The notes: generated from the sequence alone by a model not told the origin. 64,000 nucleotides of DNA from Photobacterium indicum (GCF_003026215.1 NZ_PYOC01000012.1:62001-126000); one strand, 5' to 3'. Shown: positions 32,753-42,437, counted from the first letter of the stretch. Program-made: numbers and translations.

Positions 32753-33003
32753 GTAATACTCACCTCAGAGTGATTCGGTTATACACTGACGATCAATATA
32801 GTCAGCTGAATTTAAAAATGGTGCGAAATTCTAATCTGATCTAGGGGTGTTTGTAAAGCATTCACCACCATGAACTGGTTAATTTCTGTCAAGGGCGGTA
32901 ACATAAGCTTCAATTACTCCCCTTAATCCCAGTTTGAAGCGTTGTTTGCTCCAAAAGACAGCGTAATTTATCAGATTGGTACCCTAATAGTATAGAGGTT
33001 GTT

Positions 33004-34035
33004 ATGCGTATATTGGGCATCGAAACGTCTTGTGATGAAACTGGCGTTGCGATTTTCGATGATGAGCAAGGTTTGCTGTCACATGAGCTTTACAGTCAGG
33101 TGAAATTGCATGCTGATTATGGTGGTGTTGTACCCGAATTAGCTTCTCGTGATCATGTTAAAAAAACCATTCCGTTAATTAAAGAAGCATTGAAAAAAGC
33201 GGGATTAACACCTGCAGACCTTGATGGTGTTGCTTATACCGCAGGTCCTGGTTTGGTTGGGGCGTTATTAGTGGGTGCAACCATTGGTCGTAGCCTTGCA
33301 TATTCGTGGGGTTTACCCGCTGTGGCTGTACACCATATGGAAGGGCATTTACTGGCTCCAATGCTAGAAGATAACGCTCCTGATTTCCCATTTGTGGCAC
33401 TGCTGGTTTCTGGCGGTCATACCATGATGGTTGAGGTGCAAGGTATTGGTGAGTATCAAATTTTAGGCGAATCTGTTGATGATGCAGCAGGTGAGGCTTT
33501 TGATAAAACAGCCAAGCTTATGGGTTTAGATTACCCTGGTGGTCCGTTGCTATCAAAGTTGGCTGAAAAGGGTACCAAAGGGCGTTTCAAGTTCCCTCGT
33601 CCTATGACAGATCGACCTGGTTTAGATTTCAGTTTCTCGGGCCTAAAAACGTTTGCAGCGAATACAATTCGAGCCAACGACGATGACGAACAAACGCGTG
33701 CTGATATTGCATTTGCTTTCCAAGAAGCGGTTGTTGATACATTGGCAATTAAGTGTAAACGCGCACTGAAACAAACGGGTTTGAAACGCTTGGTTATCGC
33801 TGGCGGGGTAAGTGCTAATTCTTACTTACGCCAAGAGTTAGGCTCGTTGATGACAAAACTGAATGGTGAGGTCTTTTATCCTCGAACAGAGTTTTGTACA
33901 GATAACGGTGCAATGATCGCGTATGCAGGAATGCAACGATTGAAAAATCAAGAATTGATGGACTTGAGTGTAAAAGCGTACCCACGCTGGCCGATCGATC
34001 AGTTGAAACCGTTAAACAAACAAATATTAAAGTGA
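33004..34035 (+). CDS. tsaD: tRNA N6-adenosine threonylcarbamoyltransferase
   Basis: 343 residues of the Kae1/TsaD ASKHA ATPase family. MRILGIETSCDETGVAI opens the nucleotide-binding fold; the metal-binding HHMEGH is near 110-115; LVSGGHTMMVEV, DDAAGEAFDK and IAGGVSANSYLR are all present. With TsaB, TsaC and TsaE it forms t6A37 in ANN-reading tRNAs. Divergent from rpsU, as in E. coli. Confidence 0.97.
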   Translation: MRILGIETSCDETGVAIFDDEQGLLSHELYSQVKLHADYGGVVPELASRDHVKKTIPLIKEALKKAGLTPADLDGVAYTAGPGLVGALLVGATIGRSLAYSWGLPAVAVHHMEGHLLAPMLEDNAPDFPFVALLVSGGHTMMVEVQGIGEYQILGESVDDAAGEAFDKTAKLMGLDYPGGPLLSKLAEKGTKGRFKFPRPMTDRPGLDFSFSGLKTFAANTIRANDDDEQTRADIAFAFQEAVVDTLAIKCKRALKQTGLKRLVIAGGVSANSYLRQELGSLMTKLNGEVFYPRTEFCTDNGAMIAYAGMQRLKNQELMDLSVKAYPRWPIDQLKPLNKQILK

Positions 34036-34103
34036 TTGTTAATTGAACACTATTTGATGTTTTAATACGCTAATTTAATAATAGACAAGCCGTATAAATC
34101 ATT

Positions 34104-34715
34104 CTATTTAAGTTTGGTTTTACGGCTTATTTTTTGCCAGATTTTTGTTTCTTTACCATCGAATAATCGACGAAGATTGTCATGATGGCGTAATACGATA
34201 AGGCAAGAAAGCATCGAAACTGCCATTGTATATTCAGGTTTAACGAACCATGTCAGCATTGGGGCTGCAAGTGCTGTAATCAGTGAACCTAGCGATGAAT
34301 AGCCAGTAATAAATACAGTTAGCAACCATGTGCCAATGAGCATTCCACTTAGATCCCAGCCAATCGGAGCCAGTGCACCAAGTGCTGTCGCCACACCTTT
34401 ACCACCTCTAAAATGGAAAAAGATCGGATATATATGCCCAAGGCAGGCTGCAATGCCAATAATGCCTAATAAAAAGGGATTAATATCGAGGAAGTAACTT
34501 AGCCAAACGGGCAACATACCTTTTAGAACATCGCATACCAGTACCATGCTCGCAGCACTTTTACCGCCTAAGCGTAAAACATTGGTGGCACCAGGATTAC
34601 CAGAACCTGAATCTCGGGGATCGGGCAAGCGATAAAGTCGGCTAATTAAAACCGCACTTGATATAGAGCCTAATAAGTAGGCCCCTATGATGATCAGAAG
34701 AACTAATGGCGTCAT
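34104..34715 (-). CDS. plsY: Acyl-phosphate glycerol-3-phosphate acyltransferase
   Basis: 203 residues, several membrane spans. The three PlsY motifs are visible: SGNPGATNVLR (about 37-47), HIYPIFFHFRGGKGVATALG (about 93-112) and the late GYSSLGSL region. It transfers an acyl group from acyl-phosphate to glycerol-3-phosphate in the inner membrane. Convergent with tsaD. Confidence 0.95.
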   Translation of the reverse strand: MTPLVLLIIIGAYLLGSISSAVLISRLYRLPDPRDSGSGNPGATNVLRLGGKSAASMVLVCDVLKGMLPVWLSYFLDINPFLLGIIGIAACLGHIYPIFFHFRGGKGVATALGALAPIGWDLSGMLIGTWLLTVFITGYSSLGSLITALAAPMLTWFVKPEYTMAVSMLSCLIVLRHHDNLRRLFDGKETKIWQKISRKTKLK

Positions 34716-34949
34716 GTAAAATTCCAGCTCGGTCGCGATAATGTCACTGTTGTATCATTCCGACTTATCTGATGATAATCACCTGGTTTAATTCCAGAAA
34801 TTCATGCGTGTGGTATAATGCCGCTTCAGGTTGCCATGCAATATGATGACCTGATGAATGAATGTCATGATTTTTGACGATTACGACCTGATAATACGCG
34901 CTTTTGCTCAAATTAGGTATCCGACCTCTAACAAAATTAGCGATTGAAA

Positions 34950-35303
34950 ATGGATTTAGTATTTATCGAACATCTTGAGGTTATTGCCACAATAGGGGCG
35001 TATGACTGGGAACAAGAAATTAAGCAAAAACTCGTGATCGATTTGGAAATGGCTCACGATAATCGTCCTGCAGCAAGCAGTGATGATGTGGAACATGCTC
35101 TTGATTATGCGACAGTGAGTAATGCTGTGACGTTACATGTACAGAACAATAACTTTTTATTGGTTGAACGTGTGGCTGAAGAAGTCGCGTCATTGATCAT
35201 GGAGCAATTCTCGGTGCCTTGGTTGAAAGTACGTGTAACCAAGCCTGGTGCTGTGGTTAATGCTCGAGGTGTTGGGGTTCAGATTGAAAGAGGCTCGAAG
35301 TGA
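34950..35303 (+). CDS. folB: Dihydroneopterin aldolase
   Basis: 117 residues. MDLVFIEHLEVIATIGAYDWEQEIKQKLVIDLEM and LDYATVSNAV...FLLVERVAEEVASLIM are FolB signatures, with the catalytic Lys in VRVTKPGA. Folate pathway. I use the ATG at 34950 rather than the TTG two codons earlier. Its stop overlaps the GTG start of folK by three bases. Confidence 0.94.
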   Translation: MDLVFIEHLEVIATIGAYDWEQEIKQKLVIDLEMAHDNRPAASSDDVEHALDYATVSNAVTLHVQNNNFLLVERVAEEVASLIMEQFSVPWLKVRVTKPGAVVNARGVGVQIERGSK

Positions 35304-35788
35304 GCACCGTTTATATCAGCCTAGGATCTAATATTCAGCGTGAATATCATATTCACGCTGCAATTTCTGAGCTTAAAAAAATCAGTTCAGTATGTCGAGT
35401 ATCACGTTTATTTGAAGCCGAACCTGTAGGGTTTAGTGGCCCTAATTTTTTTAATTGTGTTGTTGAAATAGAAACGTCGCTTTCGTTTGATATGCTGCAA
35501 CAAACGTTGAAAGAACTGGAATTGCAATATGGACGATTGCCCAATGCGCAAAAAAATCAGAGCCGTACGTTGGATCTAGATATTTTGTTATTTGATGATG
35601 TGTGCCGAGATTTTGCACCCGTTTTACCTCGTTCTGATATTTATAAATTTGCTTTTGTATTATGGCCATTAACAGAGCTTTGTCCTGATCGTGTTATCCC
35701 TGGTGATGAGCGTACTGTTGCCCAACTATGGCAGTCATTTGAGCATTCTCAGGCATTGTGGCCTGTTGAAATAGCTGTAATTGTTTAA
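35300..35788 (+). CDS. folK: 6-hydroxymethyl-7,8-dihydropterin pyrophosphokinase
   Basis: 162 residues from a GTG start inside the end of folB. YISLGSNI, FNCVVEIETSLS, LELQYGR, and SRTLDLDILLFDD are HPPK motifs. It catalyses the step after FolB in folate synthesis, which explains the coupling of the two genes. Confidence 0.95.
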   Translation: MSTVYISLGSNIQREYHIHAAISELKKISSVCRVSRLFEAEPVGFSGPNFFNCVVEIETSLSFDMLQQTLKELELQYGRLPNAQKNQSRTLDLDILLFDDVCRDFAPVLPRSDIYKFAFVLWPLTELCPDRVIPGDERTVAQLWQSFEHSQALWPVEIAVIV

Positions 35789-35805
35789 AAAGGATATTGA
35801 ATTCC

Positions 35806-36609
35806 ATGAGTCATTTTGAAGCCTTTATGTTAGCGCTTATTCAAGGGTTAACAGAATTCCTTCCTGTCTCGAGCTCTGCACACTTAATTCTACCGTCGGA
35901 AATTCTAGGTTGGCCTGATCAAGGGCTTGCTTTTGATGTTGCAGTACACGTTGGTACGCTAGTCGCTGTTATTCTTTATTTCCGTAAAGAAGTGGTGGCA
36001 TTACTTTCAGCCTGGATAACATCGATTTTTAAAGGCAAGCATACTGCGGAATCTAAACTGACATGGATGATTGCATTAGCCACAATACCTGCCTGTATTT
36101 TTGGCTTGTTCATGAAAGACTTTATTGAACTGTATTTGCGTTCAGCATGGGTAATTGCAACCACTACAATCATTTTTGCCATATTGCTATGGTGGGTAGA
36201 TAAGCATTCAGAGCATAAGTTTGATGAGTATCAAACGGGTTGGAAGCGTGCGTTATTTATTGGTTTAGCACAGGCTGCGGCTATTATACCGGGCACATCT
36301 CGCTCGGGGGCGACAATGACAGCGGCGTTGTATTTAGGTTTTACCCGTGAAGCGGCTGCGCGTTTTTCATTTTTAATGTCGATACCTATTATTGTGTTAG
36401 CAGGCAGTTACCTTGGTTTGAAACTGGTGACAAGCGGTGAACCAATTGATTTCAGCGCATTAAGTATCGGGATTGCGGTGTCATTCATTAGTGCTTATGC
36501 GTGTATTCATGCCTTTCTAAAGCTGGTAACACGCTTAGGTATGATGCCTTTCGTGATTTATCGCTTAGTGCTGGGTTTCGGTCTTGTTGCCTTCTTACTT
36601 AGTAAGTAA
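35806..36609 (+). CDS. uppP: Undecaprenyl-diphosphatase
   Basis: 267 residues, about eight membrane spans (E. coli BacA 273). ALIQGLTEFLPVSSSAHLIL and IPGTSRSGATMTAALYLG are the two catalytic motifs of the BacA/UppP family. It recycles the lipid carrier for peptidoglycan synthesis and confers bacitracin tolerance. The ATG at 35806 is better spaced from AAGGA than the TTG at 35797. The downstream IS separates it from a terminator at 37922-37968. Confidence 0.95.
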   Translation: MSHFEAFMLALIQGLTEFLPVSSSAHLILPSEILGWPDQGLAFDVAVHVGTLVAVILYFRKEVVALLSAWITSIFKGKHTAESKLTWMIALATIPACIFGLFMKDFIELYLRSAWVIATTTIIFAILLWWVDKHSEHKFDEYQTGWKRALFIGLAQAAAIIPGTSRSGATMTAALYLGFTREAAARFSFLMSIPIIVLAGSYLGLKLVTSGEPIDFSALSIGIAVSFISAYACIHAFLKLVTRLGMMPFVIYRLVLGFGLVAFLLSK

Positions 36610-36661
36610 ATAGTACATCGCACCTAGCATTTAAGTGCTGATATAAAATGTATGGTCCGCC

Positions 36662-36884
36662 CCTATATTGCAACTACAATTTAGTTATAACGGAGTTGGT
36701 TTGCGCTAATGTATTCGGAGTCCTTGTTAGGGAGCTCTCGCTTCCCAGCTCCACGATGATATCCGCGCCAGATTATCCTTAAAAAGCCCAAAGCATTAAT
36801 TGCTATTTTTTATATCAGGTTCATAATCTGGCCGATTGACCGTTTTTGTCATCACATTCACTGGCGTTGCAAATTTGGTTATGG
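36662..36884. ncRNA. Non-coding end of the IS, candidate bridge-RNA region
   Basis: 223 bases between the transposase stop and the left inverted repeat have no coding potential but contain several short inverted segments (for example GGGAGC / GCTTCCC near 36731-36748). IS110-family elements encode a bridge RNA in a non-coding end, for IS1111 members on the side after the transposase. No fold was computed. Confidence 0.4.
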
Positions 36885-37853
36885 CTATACAGCCTTAAAA
36901 GCTTGGCGGTGATAAAGCACCGCCCAAGCTATTCTTGCTAGCTTGTTGGCGAGTGCGACCACCGCAACATTAAATGGTTTGGTGGCCCTTAGATTGATCA
37001 GGCACTCTCCAAAGACTTTACCTGTTGTTTCAAGCCTTGATAAAACAGCCCTTGCTCCATGAACGAATAAGGTCCGAAGGTGCTTATTCCCCCGCTTACT
37101 CATGCCTAGCAATTTAGTTTTACCTCCCGTAGAGAACTGCCTTGGGACTAACCCAAGCCAAGCCGCCATATCTCGACCATTTGAAAAGTTGTTTGCTGAG
37201 CTGACATCTGCAATACATAACGTGGCGACAAGATCACCAATACCTGGGACTGTCTTTAATAACCGCGCATTCTTGTTATTCTCTGAAATACAATGAAGCT
37301 TCTTATCTTGGGTCTTAACTTTCTCATTGAGATAAGAGTAATGATCATGAATTGAAGTCAGCTTATTGATTAAGCTTTGAGGAAGAGGTTGATTTTGGTC
37401 TGCTAACCATTGAAAGAGCACTTTCATTTTGGCATGTCCTTTAGGAAAGCTAAGCCCAAACTCTAACAATATTGCTCCAATACGAGACATGCAGGCCGTT
37501 CGCTCTTTTATGTAACCATCTCTAACGCGGTGAGTCGCAGCAATGACTTGAGCATCTTCTGCTATCGCAGATGCATCAATAAAATCATTTTTATTCCCTT
37601 TAACGTAAGGCTTTACATATTGAGGTGGGATGAGTCTAACTTGGTGACCAAACTCAACACATTTCCGCGCTAGCCAGTGAGCACCGCCACAAGCTTCGAA
37701 AGCAATGGTTGTTGATTCAAGCTTGACGAGAAACTGAAGGAGCTGGCTACGATTATATTTTCTACGCAGAGTCTCTTTACCTGAATGGCTATGAGCAACA
37801 GCGTGAAAGCAGTGTTTGCCTAAATCGATACCTAAGATGTGGATAGAAGACAT
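36885..37853 (-). CDS. IS110-family transposase (DEDD recombinase)
   Basis: 322 residues from the ATG at 37853 (six bases after AGGTG). The RuvC-like N-terminal domain has Asp in LGIDLGKH, Glu in AFEACGG and the Asp pair in KNDFIDA, giving DEDD. The C-terminal transposase_20-type region has KTVPGIGDLVATL and AAWLGLVPRQFSTGGKTKLLGMSKRGNKHLR, which carries the conserved serine. It appears intact. Confidence 0.92.
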   Translation of the reverse strand: MSSIHILGIDLGKHCFHAVAHSHSGKETLRRKYNRSQLLQFLVKLESTTIAFEACGGAHWLARKCVEFGHQVRLIPPQYVKPYVKGNKNDFIDASAIAEDAQVIAATHRVRDGYIKERTACMSRIGAILLEFGLSFPKGHAKMKVLFQWLADQNQPLPQSLINKLTSIHDHYSYLNEKVKTQDKKLHCISENNKNARLLKTVPGIGDLVATLCIADVSSANNFSNGRDMAAWLGLVPRQFSTGGKTKLLGMSKRGNKHLRTLFVHGARAVLSRLETTGKVFGECLINLRATKPFNVAVVALANKLARIAWAVLYHRQAFKAV

Positions 37854-37921
37854 ATGGTTCACCTCGTTCTGAGTGCCTACTCTAAGCGTAGAAACTTGAG
37901 AGTGAGGCGGACCATATAATT

Positions 37922-37980
37922 AAGCCCTGTAACCGTATCTATTATAAATAGGCCCAGTTACAGGGCTTTATTTTTATTTA
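37922..37980 (+). terminator. Terminator now separated from uppP
   Basis: A 12-bp stem, AAGCCCTGTAAC / GTTACAGGGCTT, is followed by TATTTTTATTT on the plus strand. The only upstream plus-strand host gene is uppP, 1.3 kb away across the IS. Confidence 0.75.
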
Positions 37981-37995
37981 AACAATTCCCAATGC

Positions 37996-39231
37996 TTAAG
38001 CTTTAGATTGTAAAGGCTTTATGACTAATTCCACTGCTGCAGTGCGATGAATCGCTAATTGTTCTTTGATGTCTTTTCCTTTAAAGCCCGCCGCAACAAT
38101 CGGTTTTACGTCAACTTGCTGAGCGGCATCAAATGCAGTGAGTAAAATGTCAGCTTGTAAATAGGCATCATCTTCATGCCCTGTACGGCCTCGGGCATCT
38201 GCGCGACAGCAAAGTGCGAGCTGAATAACGCGTTCAGGTTTTCGCCAGCTATCAATTTGATCCAAAATATTTACAAATGTTGCTGCTCGCATTTCATTGG
38301 CGTGATGAATTTTGGTGTGTTGAGCACATACCATTAAGGCCGTATCACGGTAATCGTTGGGTATGCGTAAACGCTGGCATAGGGCTTTAATAGGTTTTAG
38401 CCCGTCTTTACAATGCATTTTGTGGCTAGGTAGATCGTCTTTAGGTGAAAGGGCTTTACCGAGATCATGTATTTGAGCGGCAAAACGAATCACTTTATTG
38501 GGTGATAACTCTGCGGCTTGTTTCGCCACCATTAAAGTATGAATACCGCAATCAATCTCAGGATGCCACTGTGCTGGCTGTGGAACACCAAATAATGCAT
38601 CAATTTCTGGCATTACCACCTTTAACGCGCCACATTGACGTAATACGGTAAGAAAGACCTCTGGGTTTTCCGTCGATAATGACTTCTCCCATTCTTTCCA
38701 TACGCGTTCAGGGGTTAATGCTTCGAGCTCCCCCGCAACAACCATTTCTTGCATGAGGGCGATAGTTTCAGGCGCGATCGTGAAGCCTAAATGCGCAAAG
38801 CGAGCAGAGAAACGTGCCACACGAAGCACCCGTAATGGATCTTCAACAAAAGCCGGAGAAACATGGCGTAATATCTTGTTATTAAGATCCTGCCGACCGT
38901 TATAGGGATCAATTAAACGACCATCATTTTCTTGTGCAATAGCATTAATGGTGAGATCGCGGCGCATTAGATCTTGCTCTAAGGTCACGTCAGGTGCGGA
39001 ATAACAAATGAAGCCAGTATAGCCTTTGCCTGATTTACGCTCGGTGCGTGCTAGGGCATATTCTTGTTTCGTTTTTGGGTGTAAGAATACCGGAAAGTCG
39101 CTACCAACTTGCTCATAACCTTGAGCAAGCATTTGTTCTGGTGTTGCCCCTACGACCATCCAGTCTTTATCGACGACTTTTAACCCTAACAGTGCGTCAC
39201 GTACTGCACCACCGACAAGATATGTCTGCAA
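37996..39231 (-). CDS. cca: CCA-adding tRNA nucleotidyltransferase with HD domain
   Basis: 411 residues. The nucleotidyltransferase head has MQTYLVGGAVRDALLG and the catalytic DKDW (GSDFPVFLH follows); RRDLTINAIAQ and the neck with DPLRVLRVARFSARF come next. The C-terminal HD phosphohydrolase shows HDLGKALSPKDDLPSHKMH near 255-273. It adds or repairs the CCA end of tRNAs. Confidence 0.96.
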   Translation of the reverse strand: MQTYLVGGAVRDALLGLKVVDKDWMVVGATPEQMLAQGYEQVGSDFPVFLHPKTKQEYALARTERKSGKGYTGFICYSAPDVTLEQDLMRRDLTINAIAQENDGRLIDPYNGRQDLNNKILRHVSPAFVEDPLRVLRVARFSARFAHLGFTIAPETIALMQEMVVAGELEALTPERVWKEWEKSLSTENPEVFLTVLRQCGALKVVMPEIDALFGVPQPAQWHPEIDCGIHTLMVAKQAAELSPNKVIRFAAQIHDLGKALSPKDDLPSHKMHCKDGLKPIKALCQRLRIPNDYRDTALMVCAQHTKIHHANEMRAATFVNILDQIDSWRKPERVIQLALCCRADARGRTGHEDDAYLQADILLTAFDAAQQVDVKPIVAAGFKGKDIKEQLAIHRTAAVELVIKPLQSKA

Positions 39232-39276
39232 AATTCGCTCCTATATTCCCGCTATTTATTTAGCAAAGATGTATCA

Positions 39277-39539
39277 TATAGCCATGTTACCTCAAGGTGC
39301 TTTGTCAGGCACAAGCTCGGAGACTAGAACAAGGCGCAACATGAGGTAATGGTTATTCCCTTGTTGATTGTTGCAACGCTGGGCTGGTTTTCTAGCTTGC
39401 GCCCCGTAGGGTAAGGCAACTCGCACCAATCTGCGTTGTTATAAAATCTCTATGTAGCATAACTATATCTCAATTTTATGCCTAGCATCTTGGCACGACT
39501 TGCCTTGCTGACTTTGCACCTTGAAGTATCATGGGTATA
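39277..39539. repeat. 263-bp MITE-like repeat with 24-bp inverted ends
   Basis: The left end reads TATAGCCATG then TTACCTCAAGGTGC; the right end, read inward on the minus strand, is TATACCCATG then ATACTTCAAGGTGC. The two 24-base ends differ at three positions. No coding potential inside. Similar terminal words (TATACCCA...TCAA) recur in Vibrionaceae intergenic repeats as I recall them; a non-autonomous element is likely. Confidence 0.6.
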
Positions 39540-39817
39540 AGTCTAATTATTGCTTGAAGTTCAGACCTTTTGCTTCCTTGGTAGTGTCATTGAATCTTGA
39601 AGGTATACAATGGTATCTATCAAAGGTACTTTTGCTTTATTAGAACACAGCAATAACTATTTGAATATTAACGATCCATACACGTTCTACACATTAATAT
39701 AACGCATCTACAGAAGGTATTATTAGAATTAACGCCTTTCTAGCGGCGTTATCGAACTTATAAAAGAGAACCGTGTCGGATTATGAACTAAGTCTATTTA
39801 GGTGCAGAGTATAAATC
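39540..39817. promoter_or_regulatory. Upstream region of gspA
   Basis: About 280 AT-rich bases between the repeat and gspA, expected to hold its promoter. No other feature is recognised. Confidence 0.4.
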
Positions 39818-41485
39818 ATGTACAAGGATTTTTTCGGGATAACTGAAACGCCATTTTCGATTGTTCCAAGTGCTCGCTTTCTTTATTTAAGCGAACGACA
39901 CAGGGAAGCTCTCACTCATATGCTGGCAGGGCTGTCGGATGGTGGCGGTTTTGCGCTATTAACGGGCGAAGTGGGAACAGGGAAAACAACGGTATTACGC
40001 GCATTAATCTCTCGCTTAACCCAAGAAACACAAGTGGCGGTTATTCTTAACCCTGCTTTGTCGGCTCATGACTTGTTAGCTGCTGTTTGTGATGAGCTCG
40101 GGTTGAGTTATGTGGACAATGCGAGCTTTAAAGTATTAACAGACACTATCTATCAACATTTATTGAAGAATCACAGTGAAGGAAAGCAAACTTTACTGTT
40201 AGTTGATGAAGCTCAGCATTTAATGTCTGATGTGCTGGAGCAACTACGGTTATTGACTAATTTAGAAACGGATAGCCGTAAGTTGCTGAAAGTAGTATTG
40301 ATCGGGCAGCCTGAATTGCAATATTTGTTGCAACAAGACAACCTTCGTCAATTGGCTCAACGTATAACCTCTCGCTATCACTTACTTCCATTAACCGCTG
40401 ATGAAGTCAGTGAATATGTGAATTACCGTTTACGCGCGGTAAATTGTCTCTACCCTGTATTTGACGCTTCCGTTGTTCGTCAGCTTGCAAAAGCAACGGG
40501 CGGGGTTCCACGACTGATTAACCTTGTCTGTGATAAGGCGATGCTGCGAGCGTGTCAACATTCACGCCACCAAGTTACCAAGGTGATGATGACTCAGGCA
40601 TGTGATGATGTGCTTAGTTGGCAATTACCTGCTACCCAAGCGAGTCGCCATTCCTCTGCCGCAATGCCAACAGGGTTCATTCGATGGGGAACGACAGCGC
40701 TGGTAGCTGTTTTACTCGCTGGTGGTGGCTGGTATTGGAGCAGTCAGCAGGAAGACGGTTCTACCGCGACAGCTACTGTCACAACAGTACCCGTTTCTAC
40801 CGTTCAAGTGAACGACCCCGCTCCTGTTCGTGCTGAATCTGTTGAAAATATTGAAATTGTTAAAGTGGCGACACCGGTAGAACGTCTTCAAGCGGCGATA
40901 ACGCAAAGTCGACATGAACGACAAGCCATGCAATCGCTTTATCAATTGTGGGGGTTTGACACCGCGCTTAACCAAGCGAATTGTACGACGAGCCAACGAA
41001 TTCAATTGACTTGCCATCAAGGTAATACAGATCTAAATCGATTAGGTTTAATTAATCGCCCAGCAATGGTGACTTTACAAGATAGCCAGCAACAAACGTT
41101 TTATGCTGTTGTTTATGCCGTTACAGCAAAGCGCATTGAGTTATTATTTGGTGGCGAACGGATTGCAGTTAAACCCGAGTGGTTTGAGCAACACTGGCAG
41201 GGTGAATATACCTTATTGTGGCGTCCTCCTCATGGTAGTAAAACAACCATTCGTTATGGTCAGCAAGGGCCACGTGTTGCATGGCTTAGTCAGCAACTCA
41301 ATTCCTTTTTAGGAGAAACTCAAACTCATTCTGATTATTTTGGTCAATCGGTATTAGAGAAATTGCGTCGTTTTCAGCGATCGCAAGATTTAGCTGCAGA
41401 TGGTATAGCGGGTCCTTTGACGCTAATGGTACTTGATTCTGCGTTGAATCTGCCTGGCCCGACATTGCAACCGGAGAGAAGCTAA
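39818..41485 (+). CDS. gspA: Type II secretion assembly ATPase GspA/ExeA
   Basis: 555 residues. AAA ATPase domain with Walker A GEVGTGKTT (about 47-55) and Walker B LLLVDEAQ (about 127-134), a single membrane span near 288-307 (WGTTALVAVLLAGGGWYW), then a periplasmic part ending in a peptidoglycan-binding domain (about 475-540, with LNSFLG...VLEKLRRFQRSQDLAADGIAGPLTL). With GspB it helps assemble the secretin through peptidoglycan. The stop overlaps the gspB start by one base. Confidence 0.92.
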   Translation: MYKDFFGITETPFSIVPSARFLYLSERHREALTHMLAGLSDGGGFALLTGEVGTGKTTVLRALISRLTQETQVAVILNPALSAHDLLAAVCDELGLSYVDNASFKVLTDTIYQHLLKNHSEGKQTLLLVDEAQHLMSDVLEQLRLLTNLETDSRKLLKVVLIGQPELQYLLQQDNLRQLAQRITSRYHLLPLTADEVSEYVNYRLRAVNCLYPVFDASVVRQLAKATGGVPRLINLVCDKAMLRACQHSRHQVTKVMMTQACDDVLSWQLPATQASRHSSAAMPTGFIRWGTTALVAVLLAGGGWYWSSQQEDGSTATATVTTVPVSTVQVNDPAPVRAESVENIEIVKVATPVERLQAAITQSRHERQAMQSLYQLWGFDTALNQANCTTSQRIQLTCHQGNTDLNRLGLINRPAMVTLQDSQQQTFYAVVYAVTAKRIELLFGGERIAVKPEWFEQHWQGEYTLLWRPPHGSKTTIRYGQQGPRVAWLSQQLNSFLGETQTHSDYFGQSVLEKLRRFQRSQDLAADGIAGPLTLMVLDSALNLPGPTLQPERS

Positions 41486-42432
41486 TGTCCAATTTGTTGA
41501 ACGCGATAGAGCAGTCAGAGCAAGGACACTCAGCACAACAATCTCAGCCTGTTACTCATCAAGTGCCTCATGGCAATGCGGTGGTACATTCATTAAAACA
41601 AGATAAACTGACACCGAAAGTACCCAGTTGGTTACTGCCGTTGGTGATAGCTATTCTACCGGCCGTATTGATCGTCGGTTATAAGATACAAATGTCTTCT
41701 GAAACCGTGCTTACGGCACAATCGCTTGCACCACTGACTCAGCCTCAGGAGGTGCGAGTTATTGCCCCTGAGCGTGCGATACAGAGCGTAGCGGCGATTA
41801 AATCGGTAAAGGCTAAGCCAGCAAGGGTAAGCAGCGCAGACGGTCAATTTGTGTTTTTAGCCTATCCAGAGTTAGTGACAGAACCATTACCTTTAGGTGA
41901 TAGCCAATATTTAGCTCAACCTGCCTATGCTGAGATTCAGACCGATACTCGACCAGCAAGCGTACCTGTATCTCGACAGGAGGCTGAACGTTATACCAAT
42001 GAAAGTGCAAGTCGTGATCGTTCAGCATCTGCTGATACCGATCTTTTGCAATTGGATGACCTTGATTTGTCTGGCTTATCACCACAACTTGCCCGACAGT
42101 TGAAATCGGCTATTGCAGCAACAGGTGAGACGCCGTATTACGATAGCGAACCTACAGAAAGACGATCAGTGCCGCAAACTAACCCTGAACCAGCCATTGT
42201 GCCTCTTGGTCAATTGCCTGTTGCCGTTCAGGAGCGCTTACCGTCACTGAACTTTGAGCAGCATATTTACTCATCAACGCCAGAAAGCCGTTGGGTGAAA
42301 GTGAATGGTCGAGAGGTGTTTGAAGGTGACGAGATCGCTGATGGTGTGAAAATCTACCGAATTGATCCACGGCAAGTTGTGTTGGCATTTGATGGTTATT
42401 TAGTTTCGATGCCAGCGCTTTCTGAGTGGTAA
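41485..42432 (+). CDS. gspB: Type II secretion assembly protein GspB/ExeB
   Basis: 315 residues. One N-terminal membrane span (about 47-66), a long low-complexity periplasmic linker, and the C-terminal T2SSB domain (about 266-312: RWVKVNGREVFEGDEIADGVKIYRIDPRQVVLAFDGYLVSMP). Partner of GspA; coupled by a one-base overlap. Confidence 0.9.
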   Translation: MSNLLNAIEQSEQGHSAQQSQPVTHQVPHGNAVVHSLKQDKLTPKVPSWLLPLVIAILPAVLIVGYKIQMSSETVLTAQSLAPLTQPQEVRVIAPERAIQSVAAIKSVKAKPARVSSADGQFVFLAYPELVTEPLPLGDSQYLAQPAYAEIQTDTRPASVPVSRQEAERYTNESASRDRSASADTDLLQLDDLDLSGLSPQLARQLKSAIAATGETPYYDSEPTERRSVPQTNPEPAIVPLGQLPVAVQERLPSLNFEQHIYSSTPESRWVKVNGREVFEGDEIADGVKIYRIDPRQVVLAFDGYLVSMPALSEW

Positions 42433-42437
42433 GTGTT

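Larger units (their letters stand above)
36651..37916 (-). mobile_element. IS110-family (IS1111-like) insertion sequence
   Basis: TATGGTCCGCC (36651-36661) and GGCGGACCATA (37906-37916) form 11-bp inverted repeats around a DEDD transposase gene with a 223-bp non-coding segment after the transposase. Inverted repeats plus a long downstream non-coding end fit the IS1111 subgroup. In that group the repeats are subterminal, so the true ends may lie a few bases outside. Confidence 0.8.
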
